64,000 nucleotides of DNA. It comes from Sycon ciliatum. Its lineage: Eukaryota > Porifera > Calcarea > Leucosolenida > Sycettidae. Positions 1 through 10,935 of the stretch are shown one piece after another; position 1 is the first letter of the stretch, and the number at the start of each line of letters is the position of its first letter. The notes beneath the pieces are model-generated. The model was not told the DNA's origin, did not search any database, and saw only the letters and a list, made by a program, of their open reading frames with translations. Location of the stretch: assembly GCF_964019385.1 (NCBI RefSeq), contig NC_088655.1, positions 9,546,130 through 9,610,129 of the forward strand, read 5' to 3'. Made by a program: the position numbers and the translations under genes.

Positions 1-2868
1 ACTATACGGCACTAACCTGTCGGGAACTGTAGCAGGCCAACCATGCAGCGTGTAGGACATTACTAACGAAATGTCAGAATCGTATTTGCTAGCCTTGGCA
101 ACATCCGAACTCTGTAGAGGCATTAACTCGCAGGGGTCAAATGCATGACTGCTGACTGCACTAACAATTGCAGACATTTCAGCAGCAGACAATGGTAAAG
201 GCAGACGGGACAGACAATCTGCTAGCACATTTTCTTTACCTGGAATATGCTCAATGACGTAGTCGTACTCAGCGAGAATCACGGCCCAGCGCTGTAGACG
301 GGATGCCGACGTCTTACTTAACGACTCGTGCTCGCCGAAGATCTTGATTAGAGGCTTATGGTCGGTGCGCAGAATGAACTTACGACCGTAGATGTACTGG
401 TGTAAACGACGAACAGCAAACACGATAGCTAACGCCTCTCGCTCAATCTGGCTGTAATGACTCTCTGCTTTGGACAAAGCATGTGACACATATACAACTG
501 GCCGAACAGACTGGTCCGGCATGACATGTAGAAGAGCCGCACCAATACCAGCAGGGGATGCATCACACTCTAAGATCAGTGGTAAGGTAACATCATAATG
601 GGCCATAACTGGATCGGCGATGAGAAACTCTTTAACTTTGGCAAACGCCGACTGACATGCATCCGTCCAATTAAAGACTACATCCTTCTTTAACAACTCG
701 TTCAGGGGTTGTAACAGCGAGGAGCAATTGGGGATAAACCGCCCAAAGAAATTCACGAGCCCCAGAAACGAACGCAAGGTAGATACATCATGGGGCCTCG
801 GGGCATTCTGAATACTCAAAACCTTATCCCGACTGGGCTGTAGACCAGCCTTCGACAATGTAAACCCAAGGTAACTAACTTGTGGCTTACCAATCTCACA
901 TTTCTCACGACGCAACCGCAGCCCTGTCTCAGCGAAACGACGGAGGACTGCTCGTAGACGCTCGTCGTGTTGTTGCTGGGTGTTACCACAAATGAGAATA
1001 TCGTCGAAATAGACAACGACACCTTCTAGACCTTGTAGCACCTGCTCGATGGCCTTCTGCCAGATTGACGGAGCTGAGCTGACGCCGAAGGGTAGTCTCG
1101 TGAATTCGTACAAACCCTTGTGCGTAGCGATGACACAATAGCGCCTACTGTCGTCGTCGAGCGGTAGCTGAGCATAAGCTTGGCTGAGATCTAATTTGGA
1201 AAATACAGATCCACCAGATAATTGCGATAACAAATCACTCGGGTTGGGAATGGGATGTTGGTTAGCTTCAATGTGCTTGTTGATAGACACTTTAAAATCT
1301 GCACATAAGCGGATGGTGTTGTTTTTCTTTTTTACAACCACCACGGGGGATGCCCAATCAGCGTTAGAGACCGGCTTGATGATCCCCTCCCCCTCTAGAC
1401 GCAACAACTCAGCTTCAACCTTAGTGCGGACGGCGTACGGGACAGGACGGGAACGGCAACTCTTGGGGGTGGGTGACCCTTGAAGCTGGATCTTGGCAGA
1501 CTGACCCTTAATGGTACCCAAACCCTCTTGAAATACGGTAGGGAACTGACGCAATAGACTATCTAGCGACAATGCATTGACCTGTGCATTACGAAAATTT
1601 GACCAGTCTATAATGACGTGGGACATCCAGTTCCGACCAAACAGGGGCTGACCACTACCCTCTACAACAATGATGGTGTCTCGAAACTGGTGAGACTCGT
1701 AACGTACATCGACAATGCATTCACCCACTACAGATAGGGAACTACCACCATACGAATGCAGAGACGCACGAGACTTATGCAGACAAACATTGGGAAACTG
1801 CTCCTTCCAAACAGAACTAGGGAATACTGAAACTTCAGCACCAGTGTCGACTTCCATAGGACAGACTACATCATTAACGCATACATCAACCATCATGGGA
1901 GGATGAGACTTAGACTTAGGTTGACACTTATCTGTAGGTGACACATCGTCGGTGAGAGCCCCAATGCTGAAAGAGTCGAACAGTGACTCTGGCTCGGACG
2001 AAATGTGGGACGTCGACTGCGAATTGCAGCAGGAAGCGAAATGCCCACGACGCTGACACTTGCTGCAGGTTTTGCCACGCGCCGGGCAACTCGGATCCCG
2101 ACCGAAATGACCAGCCTTGCCACACCTAAAACAGAGACGCTCAGAGGAAGTAGAAGCAGAAACAGACACTCTCTCAGGTTTACGTGCACGATCCGTTTTA
2201 CCTGACGACTTGAAATGTTGTTTCTGTTGTTTCTGCGACACCGAGTGCTTACGAGAGAGACCGTGGACTTCTGATGGCGTACTCATAGCAGCAGCGGAAC
2301 CCATAGACGACGCTTGTTGCTGGGTTGCCTCAAACAAAGCTGCAATTTCTAGACACGTACCCAAAGTTAGTTTTGGATCTGATAACAACTTCTTTTTCAA
2401 CTCGACATTCACAATGCATGACACCACATGGTCTCGAATCATGTCGTCACAAGCGGAACCAAAATCACACAAGCGGGCCTGGACGCGTAATCTTACAACA
2501 AACTGACTCACCGACTCATTCTTAGCAAAGGTCATCTGGCGCAGCACGTGACGCTCGTATACAGGATGTGGCGCGGCCTTGAAATGTTCGTTCAGTTTCC
2601 GTAACGTAACCTTGTACTCGTTGTCATCCGCAGGCAGGGCCGACGCCTGTGGATCTTCGAGGTCTTCGAATAAGTCCTGAACCTGTGTTCCGGCAGTATG
2701 CAGCAATAAATTTTTCAGCCGTTTGTGATCCGTAATCCCTTGTCCTTCAGCCATGTACGTAAAGCTTCGTAGCCATTTCTTCCAGCGAGAGGACACTTCT
2801 GCTGGCGTGCCCCGGTATTCGAAAACTGGAAGCTTGTGGGCTGTGCTCAGGTTACTACAAACGCTCAT
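1..2868 (-). CDS. Ty3/gypsy-type gag-pol polyprotein, open and running off the window edge
   Basis: A continuous reading frame of 956 codons starts at the ATG at 2866-2868 and is still open at base 1. Sampled stretches across the whole frame show no stop. In order: a gag region; two zinc knuckles around residues 244-280 (CFRCGKAGHFGRDPSC, then CSKCQRRGHFASC); an aspartic protease with VDTGAEVSVF near residue 339; a reverse transcriptase with catalytic YFDD near residue 618; an RNase H with ECDAS, EREALA and RTDHKP (residues 767-850); and the linker IPGKENVLADCLSRLP. The integrase and 3' LTR lie outside the window. Gag and pol share one frame, so no frameshift is needed. The family makes a retrotransposon replication polyprotein. 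The open frame suggests a young insertion. The gypsy assignment rests on domain order and RT/RNase H motifs. Confidence 0.93.
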   Translation of the reverse strand, partial: MSVCSNLSTAHKLPVFEYRGTPAEVSSRWKKWLRSFTYMAEGQGITDHKRLKNLLLHTAGTQVQDLFEDLEDPQASALPADDNEYKVTLRKLNEHFKAAPHPVYERHVLRQMTFAKNESVSQFVVRLRVQARLCDFGSACDDMIRDHVVSCIVNVELKKKLLSDPKLTLGTCLEIAALFEATQQQASSMGSAAAMSTPSEVHGLSRKHSVSQKQQKQHFKSSGKTDRARKPERVSVSASTSSERLCFRCGKAGHFGRDPSCPARGKTCSKCQRRGHFASCCNSQSTSHISSEPESLFDSFSIGALTDDVSPTDKCQPKSKSHPPMMVDVCVNDVVCPMEVDTGAEVSVFPSSVWKEQFPNVCLHKSRASLHSYGGSSLSVVGECIVDVRYESHQFRDTIIVVEGSGQPLFGRNWMSHVIIDWSNFRNAQVNALSLDSLLRQFPTVFQEGLGTIKGQSAKIQLQGSPTPKSCRSRPVPYAVRTKVEAELLRLEGEGIIKPVSNADWASPVVVVKKKNNTIRLCADFKVSINKHIEANQHPIPNPSDLLSQLSGGSVFSKLDLSQAYAQLPLDDDSRRYCVIATHKGLYEFTRLPFGVSSAPSIWQKAIEQVLQGLEGVVVYFDDILICGNTQQQHDERLRAVLRRFAETGLRLRREKCEIGKPQVSYLGFTLSKAGLQPSRDKVLSIQNAPRPHDVSTLRSFLGLVNFFGRFIPNCSSLLQPLNELLKKDVVFNWTDACQSAFAKVKEFLIADPVMAHYDVTLPLILECDASPAGIGAALLHVMPDQSVRPVVYVSHALSKAESHYSQIEREALAIVFAVRRLHQYIYGRKFILRTDHKPLIKIFGEHESLSKTSASRLQRWAVILAEYDYVIEHIPGKENVLADCLSRLPLPLSAAEMSAIVSAVSSHAFDPCELMPLQSSDVAKASKYDSDISLVMSYTLHGWPATVPDRLVPYS

Positions 2869-2869
2869 C

Positions 2870-2881
2870 TTCGTCGCCAAT
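2870..2881 (-). other. Primer binding site of the gypsy element
   Basis: Read on the minus strand, the LTR ends in TATAACA. Two bases (AT) follow, then TGGCGACGAAG. TGG after a short spacer is the usual form of a tRNA primer binding site. The gag ATG follows directly, so the polyprotein starts practically inside the primer site and there is almost no 5' untranslated leader. The primer tRNA was not identified. Confidence 0.7.
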
Positions 2882-3285
2882 TGTTATAACGTACGCACGC
2901 AAGATTCATTCCATGCAACTCGCGTATACCACAGCAGGAAACACCATCTGGTTTGTTCTAGGATAATTTAGAAGTGAACATGTAAAATGGCAATCATCGA
3001 GAGATAAGCAGCAGAGACACGTAAGTGCTGTCGTGGCACTAATGGCGCTATGACACGACAGTATAGGCCTCGTCAGCTCGTACCAAAGTAAGACACACGT
3101 CAGCCATGCAGACGTAATGCAGAAGAAGACTGATTCTTAATGAGGTAAGACATTGTTACTCTTCGTCATGCATGCATCAAAGGAGCGTAGAACGACACAC
3201 GTAGAACACACGTAGAACGACACACGTAGCAGAACGTAGATCGTAGATCGTACGACTAATATTAATAATAGATCAATCTATAACA
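2882..3285 (-). repeat. 5' LTR of the gypsy element
   Basis: This 404-bp block is bounded on the minus strand by TGTTATA at 3285 and TATAACA at 2882, a perfect 7-bp terminal inverted repeat with TG...CA ends. The outer boundary is confirmed independently: from 3286 on, the sequence is homologous to the hAT copy at about 40676, so the junction at 3285/3286 is the insertion point. The target duplication is probably TACAT (3286-3290), but the other flank is outside the window. Confidence 0.8.
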
Positions 3286-3865
3286 TACATGTCGACGGGG
3301 GAGTCGTAACATATTTTACGACTCCCTGATCGATCGAGAGTCCAGTCCCGATCCCGCGCAAAGTGAAAATCACTCGCAGTTACAGGTGACTGTATGCCTG
3401 CACGACACTTGAGTTGTTTCAGTTGTCGTTGCAGCTTTGGTGGACTCTACTGATGTCTTGTTCCGCATCTGCTGACCTGTCGCAGGATATGCTTCGATCA
3501 CCTCTGCATTCGAGTGAAAGTTACGCTCAGTCGTTTGGAAGTTTTCTCCCGCGATGCAGCGAAGACCAGGGCTACTTGCAATCTTTGCAAAACGGTCTAT
3601 TCTTACAAAGGCTAATCGACGACGGCGCTGAAAAGACATCTCGACACCAAACAGCAGTCCGAAGTGAAGCAGCAGCAACCCCAAATGCCGGCGGTGATAA
3701 TTTGAACCAGCTGAAAAAAATCGAACTAATTACTTAGAAAAAAATTATTCAAAAAAATAATCATAATTATTTGCCACATCAAGGAAACTCGTTAGCTCGC
3801 TCGATAGCTTGCTCGTTAGTGGAACTGATTGCTCGTTTGTTATAGATACGCTCGTTTCAACACTA
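3286..3865 (+). mobile_element. hAT transposon fragment with BED zinc finger, cut by the gypsy element
   Basis: This block is nearly identical to 40676-41237 and ends in the same terminal repeat, CGTTTCAACACTA, at 3865. On the plus strand, about 3530-3690 encodes a BED-type zinc finger start (FSRDAAKTRATCNLCKTVYS, then TALKRHLD), the DNA-binding domain typical of hAT transposases. In this copy a TAA interrupts the finger just before STTALKRH, and the last zinc ligand histidine is replaced by Q in both copies. No catalytic domain is present, so it is a non-autonomous remnant. The right end lies inside the LTR of a family A element. Confidence 0.8.
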
Positions 3866-5195
3866 TTATTTTGTGTACGTCGCGTGTACAATCATGTTTG
3901 CGCATGCGCGTGTTGCTGTAGTGTAAAAAGTAGTCTTCGTCTTGAGTTCGTCTTGTCTAGTTGTGTTTCTTCGTCGTGTCAATAAACAGTCTTCTAAATG
4001 TAGTCATCGTCGTTCCTTGGAATAAGTGTGGAGATGGCATGGGACTGGGAGCAGGTGGAGAAAGGCCAGTTTCTACATTGGTGGCAGCGGTGATGGAAAT
4101 TGTTGTCAAAATCAACTTCTGGATTCGTCCTGCGTGGCCTTCGCTCCCAGTTTCCGATGTCATCTCCAGTCGTCCTATCGTCAGAGCACCAAGAAGTTCG
4201 TCCGTCGTCTTCGTCCTGCATCATTCGTCTCGCCCGTCTCTTGTCAATCGTCGTCACTGGTGGTCCCGGACACGACGTAAAACTGTGCCCAGAAGAAAAG
4301 GAAAAGAAAAAGAAGGATGGATGGTCCCGGACACGACGTAAAACTGCCCAGAAGTGAGGATGTCGACGCTGAGCAGCATTCCTTGAGATGGCGGACGACA
4401 TGGTAGACGGCGTGAGTTTTGTATTTGCTGTTCTCCTCAATTTTTTTCGTTTATTTATCAGTTGCTCTCCTTGAGGACGAGGGCCATTTTCTTATTTGCT
4501 CTTCATCCGAGATGATGAGTACTAAAGCCGCTTCCACAGATCGCAGCTCGTGGGTTTTACTTTATTACTCTCTTCTTATTATTTTGTCCTCTTACATTTT
4601 AGAATTTTTGCGTGATTGGTGAGGTGGCGCGAGTGTGATGTTGTATGCATTTCCCACGATTGTGTTCCAGCGCGTGAGCTGAAGGTCTGGTTGGTGGGCA
4701 GACAGGGTTTTGTGTTATCAGGTCCTGCGTGAATGGCAGATGGTCTCTGGCTGCTGTGTTTTGCTGCGATACATTTTTGGGTGATTGGTGTGGTATGCTC
4801 GCGTGGCTAGTGTGATCTATTTTTCTTCTGTTATTATTTTTTGAATCAGGAACGATTCAGCCTTTTGAGGAGGCAGCAGTGTATACATTAATTTTTGTGT
4901 CATGTTCTTGTTTGTTTTCCGAGGACGGAAAATTATTTGAGAGGGGGGCAGTGTAGTAGACGGACTTTCTACCGTATAGTACGTTATTTTGTGTACGTCG
5001 CGTGTACAATCATGTTTGCGCATGCGCGTGTTGCTGTAGTGTAAAAAGTAGTCTTCGTCTTGAGTTCGTCTTGTCTAGTTGTGTTTCTTCGTCGTGTCAA
5101 TAAACAGTCTTCTAAATGTAGTCATCGTCGTTCCTTGGAATAAGTGTGGAGATGGCACGGGACTGGGAGCAGGTGGAGAAAGGCCAGTTACTACA
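3866..5195 (+). mobile_element. Family A small LTR element (A4), 5' LTR truncated by hAT
   Basis: The left LTR (3866-4077) lacks its first bases because the hAT copy sits there. The right LTR is 4952-5195 (TGTAGTAG...TTACTACA). The left LTR is followed directly by TTGGTGGCAGCGG, the primer binding site. The right LTR is preceded by a polypurine tract (GAGAGGGGGGCAG, 4939-4951). The interior (about 0.87 kb) has no recognisable gag or pol, so this is a TRIM-type non-autonomous element. Its interior and LTRs match the copies at 15557-17691, 34636-37448 and 35108-36498. Confidence 0.85.
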
Positions 5196-5345
5196 GGGAG
5201 GAAAAGGGAAGGGAAGGGAAGTGAAGTGAAGCGAAGCAAAGCGAAAGGGAAGAGGGCGGGAGGTAGGGAAAGGAGAGGGGAGGGAGAGGAGGGGAGATGA
5301 GAGAGGGACTAGGAAATCCGAGTGAGGTGAGGGGATGAGAGGGAG
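5196..5345 (+). repeat. Purine-rich GGGAA/GTGAA minisatellite
   Basis: About 150 bases of almost pure A/G on the plus strand, made of irregular GGGAA, GTGAA and GCGAA pentamers and GGAGAG runs, starting exactly where the family A LTR ends. There is no coding signal; the frames through it are low-complexity shadows. Confidence 0.8.
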
Positions 5346-5699
5346 GCAATCATGTAGTTTTGAACCCATTGGTTTGGATCAACGTTCGTTTGCAAAAATG
5401 TCTGTGATCAAGTCATTCAGCACGACTGATGTGAGGCCTGTATAGGACCTGTATGGAAATATTGCATCCCTGTGCTCAGTGATCGGAGCCGGAAGTCAAT
5501 GAGCAGCGATGCAGAGCCTGTCAGTATTCATGATAGACTAGCCCAGCTACACTTGTTGGCCAACCATGGGCCTAAGTTCAACCCCACACGGTCAACAGAC
5601 AACGGCTGTGAGTTTCACGCTGTGAGCAGTCATTCGAATCCTCTCCATCAGGGCATGCGACCAAACAGCGACGAGCACATACCTGAAACCAAGAAGGTT

Positions 5700-6231
5700 T
5701 GTGTTATTTCCTTCTCCCCCCCCCCCCTGGCCCCGCCACACGACAAAGCACAGATCTGTTAGCTTCTCACAAGCAATTCTCACAATAATAAACTTGTAGG
5801 GGGCGCAGGAGGAGAAAGACAAGACTGAACCAAAAAGACAATGGGAAAAAGACACGAAGAGAAACAAAGAACTAGCAGTGATAAAGCGTCGACAAATCGA
5901 GACGACCAATCAGAGACCAATACCTACAGAACACATGACCAAGACCAAGACAACCAGACCACGGACGAATCACACATCACTCTCATTCTCAGACCAAACT
6001 AGCACTGCGCGTGCGCAACATTCACTTGACAATCACTCTCACACAGACGGAAGCAGATTCTCACACTCTGACAACGCGTACTCTTGCATGCACCACATAC
6101 CATAAACGTCATGATCACACCATACTCGCACGTATACTTAGACCATCTATGACGTCAGACACTGGACTCTACGAGACAAGAACCAAATACAACAACATGC
6201 ATAAATAAGAGTCGAACAGAATTTCGCAACA
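5700..6231 (-). repeat. Diverged solo LTR, family C
   Basis: Homologous along its length to the two 546-bp LTRs at 33820-34365 and 38394-38939, including the GACGACCAATCAG block and the run of short CACTCTCACACAGACGG motifs. It starts TGTGTTATT and ends TTCGCAACA. It has more point differences from the other two than they have from each other, so it is older. No internal region is attached. Confidence 0.75.
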
Positions 6232-6361
6232 TACCCATCCTCTAACCCTTTCGTTGCCCTTGAAGTTTAGTGTAACAAGGTGCAGCTTATATTTGGTGAA
6301 GTATGGTATACAAGTTCAAATTTCACATTCAGCTAATGCTGCGCATTGAACTCCTTGTTAA

Positions 6362-6815
6362 CCCTTTGAGGACGGCCACAACATGATGGATTCCTACAGG
6401 GTTCGCGCAGAGGCGTGCAACAGTCCCAATACGTCCCGGTACAGATTTGAAAATTATGTAATTTCACTTACCAGCTTTGAAATGTCTTCATCTTGGTCTC
6501 TTTTGGAAAGCTACAGATCTCCTCTGTCCAACTATCACCTATAGCAAGAGTACATGAAAACCAGAGTGTGCCGCTCGGATGGGTTGCTGTCACGGTGGAA
6601 TTCCGTAATTACATCATTTTAGTGATGTAGTGCGTACAAGCAGGATTCAGGCAGGTCTCTTTCTGCACAACTGCAGCTCAGTTGTACCCACTACGCCATT
6701 TCCCGCCTCAGATCTGCGCCAAATATGATGTAATCACGGAATTCCGCCGTGAGAAGACACCCATAGCAGAAAAGGCCCCGCGCTGCACACTCTGGTTTTC
6801 ATGTACTCTTGCCAA
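6362..6815. mobile_element. TTAA-associated inverted-repeat element, piggyBac-like left end
   Basis: TTAA (6358-6361) is followed by CCCTTTGAGGACGG, the same form as the piggyBac-like MITE ends elsewhere in the window. The first 120 bases match a second copy at 8109. Inside are large inverted arms: about 6545-6620 (AGTACATGAAAACCAGAGTG ... GGTGGAATTCCGTAA) and 6726-6812 (reverse complement). No transposase is present. The right border is not certain. Confidence 0.5.
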
Positions 6816-7206
6816 TACTGTAAAACACGATATTTTCGGTGTAACTTTAATTTCGGTGATTTCGGTAGTGAAAGCAAGCACCTAAATTTAGATTATACCT
6901 AAACGACACCACAGTATGTGAAGGGAATGCTGGTCACCTAATTCCACATTAAACTTGAAACCTGGCAGGTCCCTGGTAGTGACGGCTGATACCGAAATTT
7001 TAATACACCCAAAATTACATGGTTTACAGTACACACCTTACAGTAGTGACTACATCCAGTTTTCAAAACCCTTGCTTCGATCACTTCGATTTTGGTCTCA
7101 TTCGATTCTCCTGGGCGTAACATAGGCAATATGCAAGTATTATTCAAATCGGCCCAGCCATTCTTGAGTTATAGTTATTAATGTTGAAGTGCACCAAGTT
7201 GGACTT

Positions 7207-7285
7207 TCACCTCCCTCCCTCCCTCCCTCCCTCTCTCTCCCTCCCTCCCTCCTTCCCTCCATACCTCTCTCGCTCTCTCCCTCCC
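7207..7285 (+). repeat. (CCCT)n / (TC)n polypyrimidine tract
   Basis: Runs of CCCT followed by CT-rich sequence lie shortly upstream of the acceptor of LRR exon 1. It may add to the polypyrimidine tract of that intron. Confidence 0.8.
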
Positions 7286-7323
7286 AAAACTATTGAATGT
7301 CTCTCTTCTGTGTATTTTTTCAG

Positions 7324-7389
7324 GGAGTTGGACTGTTCAGCCACTACAATTTCACAGAGTTTCTTTGCGGCCGCTTCGCTCAAGAACAT
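7324..7389 (+). CDS. LRR exon 1
   Basis: Acceptor TTTTTTCAG, then 66 nt, then donor GTAAGT. Read with one leading base it gives ELDCSATTISQSFFAAASL and KNM, matching the LRR pattern LxxxxxxIxxxxFxxxxxLxxL. It starts one base into a split codon and ends two bases into the next, like every other LRR exon here. It is the first LRR exon visible; upstream exons and the signal peptide are expected to the left. It could be a decaying exon because the central N and LP are missing. Confidence 0.7.
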
Positions 7390-7996
7390 GTAAGTGCTTG
7401 TTGGGTGGTGTACAATGCAATGGAATTCAAGGGTACAATTCTCTATACATTGAGTTTTGTCGGTAAAGGGCCCCAGACTGTTTCAGGGAATGCATTGCTA
7501 CGCGAGGCCAATTACTTACCGTATTTGCCGGAGTATAACGTGCACCTGAGTAAAATGCGCACCCCTCTTTTGAGCAACGTTATTACGACCATTTTAAATT
7601 TGTATAATTTGCATGCTACCGATGGGGTCTCGTACCCGTCGTGCATTAGCAGTGTACCTGGCAGTAGACACTAGAAAAGTACGCACTGCGCCGAGGCACG
7701 GATATTTTCGATGTTTTCGTACTATGGGCCTCAAAGCTCACTTTGTCTTCACATGCCGATTGCCACAGGCACAAGGTCCAATTAGCGCCCAAATTGCAAA
7801 TACCTCAAAAATGGTTGTTTTTCAGCCTTCGTGGACCAAGTTGGACCAGTTCAATGTCGAGAAGACTAGAATGCTCTTAATTTCTTTGTCCGTCCGTTAC
7901 ATTTACAAAGTAAAGTATATCTAAACAACCGAATTGCACACTTCCAATTGACCTGAAAGCATGCACGCCATTCTCTCCCTTCTCTTGTTTGTGCAG

Positions 7997-8065
7997 GCAA
8001 TTGACATTATCTGCCACTCGTCTGCCTAGCCAACTTCTCGGTGGCCAGCAACGTCTGACAAACTT
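7997..8065 (+). CDS. LRR exon 2
   Basis: Acceptor TTTGTGCAG, 69 nt, donor GTGAGT. The translation QLTLSATRLPSQLLGGQQRL plus TNL keeps the LxLxxTxLPxxLLxxxxxLxxL spacing of an LRR. Same phase 2 borders as its neighbours. It lies 607 bases after exon 1. Confidence 0.8.
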
Positions 8066-8108
8066 GTGAGTGGCCGTTATGAGTCGTGTGAATGTATTCC
8101 GCGTTAAT

Positions 8109-8440
8109 TGCCCCTTTGAGGACTACTAGTGCCATGAAATACCTGGATTCCCACAGGGTACGCACAGAGGCACGCACCAGTCCCAGTACGTCCCCGTATG
8201 GATTTGAAAATTATGTATTTTCACTGACCAGCTTTGAAATTTCTTCATCTTGGTGTCTTTGGAAAGCTACATGTCCCCTCTGTCCAACTATCACCGATAG
8301 ATACCCAACAGGAGCAGCAGATTTGCCTTAGCTACAGATCCCCTCTGTCCAACTATCACCGATAGATACCCAACAGGAGCAGCAGATTTGCCTTCATGCC
8401 CTTTTAGAGCTGCCCTACTGTGCCTAAAAGAGGTACTCTA
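8109..8440. repeat. Second copy of the 6362 TTAA-type repeat, internally duplicated
   Basis: CCCCTTTGAGGACTACTAG and the following 130 bases match 6362-6500. A 58-base stretch (CTACA...GCCTT) occurs twice in tandem at 8267-8332 and 8333-8393. No coding potential. Confidence 0.55.
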
Positions 8441-8760
8441 CCCACTTCCATAAATTTCACCCTTTCTGAAGATTTACTAAATGTAGAACGGTGATTCAAA
8501 GTCTTGCAGATTCCTGAAGCTCGAGCGATTCATTTGGTCCTCATTACGCATTCTCCATGCAACAATAAGTCACAGGGAATGTCCCCGTTTGAGCACTGCC
8601 GCTCGCTACGCACGGAATTTGAGCACAAATTCAAGAGTGTTCGTGTTTCGCTCTTTGGCTCTCAGTGATTCTTCATCACGCCATGTCGAACGACACCTCG
8701 TTGGAGAGCTTGTTCTATTAGCTTTCCAACGAGCAATCGAAGAAAGGACAATGGAGTTAA

Positions 8761-9339
8761 CCCTTTAAGAGCCGCCCCATACTTGAATGCAAAACTTCAA
8801 CAGATCGTAACTCAGTCCAATCTCGCTCAAATCCAGTGATCAAAATATCCAGGGCGAAGAGAAAACTCTCACCTGTCGAGAGAAACAATCCGCGAAGCGC
8901 TGTAAGCAACGGTTCCTGAGATAAATCACACGTAAGTTGAGCCGCGATCGTGGCAATTTCAAAAGCGCGCAGTGCGACTTTAGTATTGAGAATTTTGAGA
9001 CTTTTTGTCACGCTAGGTTTACTCGAATTTGCACAGGTTTCACTGCTGATATTGTCAAGAGTACACAGCGAAAAAATTGGAACTCCACGATCGAGCAAAA
9101 TGAAATATCTGGAGCGGGACGCAATTGGACGCATTTGGGGCATTTTTCGTACTGTCGCTGCGATCTAGCGCTGGATAGACGGTGTGCTGGCGATCATGAT
9201 CAACCTCAGTCTCTTCCTCTCGCGGAGACCTTTCCAGGAAGCTCTAGATTGTGAGGATTGAGTGAGTAGAACTGAAGCTATGATCCAAGGAACACGAAAA
9301 AATGCAGAATTTTGAAATTTTCCTGTGGCTGTTAAAGGG
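8761..9339. mobile_element. piggyBac-like MITE
   Basis: TTAA at 8757-8760 and 9340-9343 flanks ends CCCTTTAAGAG and, at the right, TTAAAGGG. The TTAA target and CCCTTT terminus are typical of piggyBac elements. The 579-bp interior has no transposase frame. Confidence 0.7.
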
Positions 9340-9657
9340 TTAAGTTATGAAAATTTGTACAGTGATGCATATGTACAGCACGGACTGCAAAATTGCAAAC
9401 GAGTATACTCGTCTTCAAGAATCCAGGTGCACTTCATGCACTGCTCTTTCCATTATTTTCTTCCTATGCAAGTCGCAACTCCTGTTTTGAGTTGTTTTTC
9501 TTCTCTCTTTTTCTTTCCCTACTAGTTGCTGTTACACTCACTGATCCTTATGCACAGGTATACAGCATTCCCTCACTAGTGGGACCATTGTTATTAGGCT
9601 ACGGCCTGTTTTGGACTTCCCACTCTAAATAAAGAATAAACAACTTCAATGTGTATA

Positions 9658-9846
9658 CAGTCAGACCTCGTTAAACCGCACACATCCGTTTCCCACAAAC
9701 AATATCCGGATAGGCGAGGGAACTGGATGATCAAACACACACACTGCATGCATGCATGGCTTATGCTGTAAATCGGTAACCAGCGATTTTCTTCCGGATT
9801 GCGAGGGATCCAGATAAAAGAGGACCGGATAAGCGAGGTCTGATTG
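9658..9846. mobile_element. pogo/Tigger-type MITE
   Basis: Flanked by TA on both sides. Left end CAGTCAGACCTCGTTAAACC; right end, read inverted, CAATCAGACCTCGCTTATCC. The CAG...GACCTCGTTAA form and TA target are those of pogo-group Tc1/mariner elements. 189 bp, no frame. Confidence 0.8.
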
Positions 9847-10078
9847 TACTCGTTCTTCGTCCTCAAAGAGCTAATCCACGTGTACGCGCTGGCCACTCCA
9901 CCTCATTTCAGAAAAGAAATATCAGCCTGGTAAAATGTCAAGAACCTGATTCAGCATAGTCCGACTGCCAATCTACGATGTAGCTGGCTGATGGCACGAT
10001 AGTGACGATACTACAGCACTGTCGGTCGCCGAAGAACTGGCGGAGTCAGCCTCGTAGCCTAGGCCATTCCTATTCATG

Positions 10079-10930
10079 TACTACCTCCGACAAGCGAAAC
10101 TTGGCGCGTTTTTTTACTTCAAATTACTAGAAATAACTCACACTTTACAATCAAAACTAATGATCGACTCACCAAAATTCAACTTTGTATCGCTCAACAA
10201 GAACATTGGAGACATCTGTTCGGCTGAATCACTCTCCTCTGATTCAGAGATCGCAGTTTCGTCTGGAGAGGAATTGTTCCTGTTTTGAGACGGAAGTGCG
10301 ACTAGAGCGGATTCAGTTGCAGCAAGTACCTCTGTTGTAATCGCTCTGAAAATCTCGATGTCGCTCCTGGGTGCTGTGCTCGAGCCACGGTGCCGAGGGT
10401 AGTCGTTTCCGCCGCCACTATCCAGGTTGACGTGGTATGAACTGTGCAACACCTCCACAAGTGCCTGGACTCCAACTGTTTTGCCGGGTTTTCTCGCCAA
10501 CTGTCCAAAATTGCCTGCAGCAATTCCTGGCGATTTTCCTTAGCCACCAGAGACGCATCGCTCTGGTGGCTATTGAAAGACGCTAGGATTGTTTGGCATG
10601 GACGTATGGACTATGTGCTGGCGGAGTGACCAAGTGGAGAGAGAGAACTCCTTGGTTTTCCATTGCAACGCGAAAGCACGACGATTCTCCTTCGCAGAAT
10701 GGACGCGCGCACTGTTTTGCTGGTACACGAGAGACTGGCTTGCCTCTGACCAAGTCTGAGCCATGTGCCACTCACTAGCTCGTCGCTTGGCTTCCTGCAC
10801 CCGGTTGCATGGAGCTACAACTTATAACTGTAGGTCGTACCTCACAGCCTTGTGAAGTAATTAGTTGTGGTAGGTCTACCAACACAAAAAATCAAAAAAA
10901 CGCGCCAAGTTTCGCTTGTCAGAGGTAGTA
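10079..10930 (-). mobile_element. DNA transposon with long TIRs and an acidic ORF
   Basis: Ends are inverted repeats of about 35 bp: TACTACCTCCGACAAGCG at the left, and its complement (with TCTGACAAGCG) at the right, followed by AAACTTGGCGCG in both. On the minus strand, two overlapping frames cover 10547-10138. One begins AKENRQELLQAILDSWREN; the other ends in an acidic stretch (SESEESDSAEQ). This may be the N-terminal part of a lost transposase, but I do not recognise the family. Confidence 0.6.
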
Positions 10931-10935
10931 CTATA

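Noticed and set aside
3020..3090. Minus-strand GAGCTGACGAGGCC as a hammerhead core
   Set aside because: No GAAA partner follows within a reasonable distance.
4100..4195. Minus-strand CTGACGA ... GAAAC as a hammerhead
   Set aside because: No complementary stem II between the core parts and no NUH cleavage site with matching stem I.
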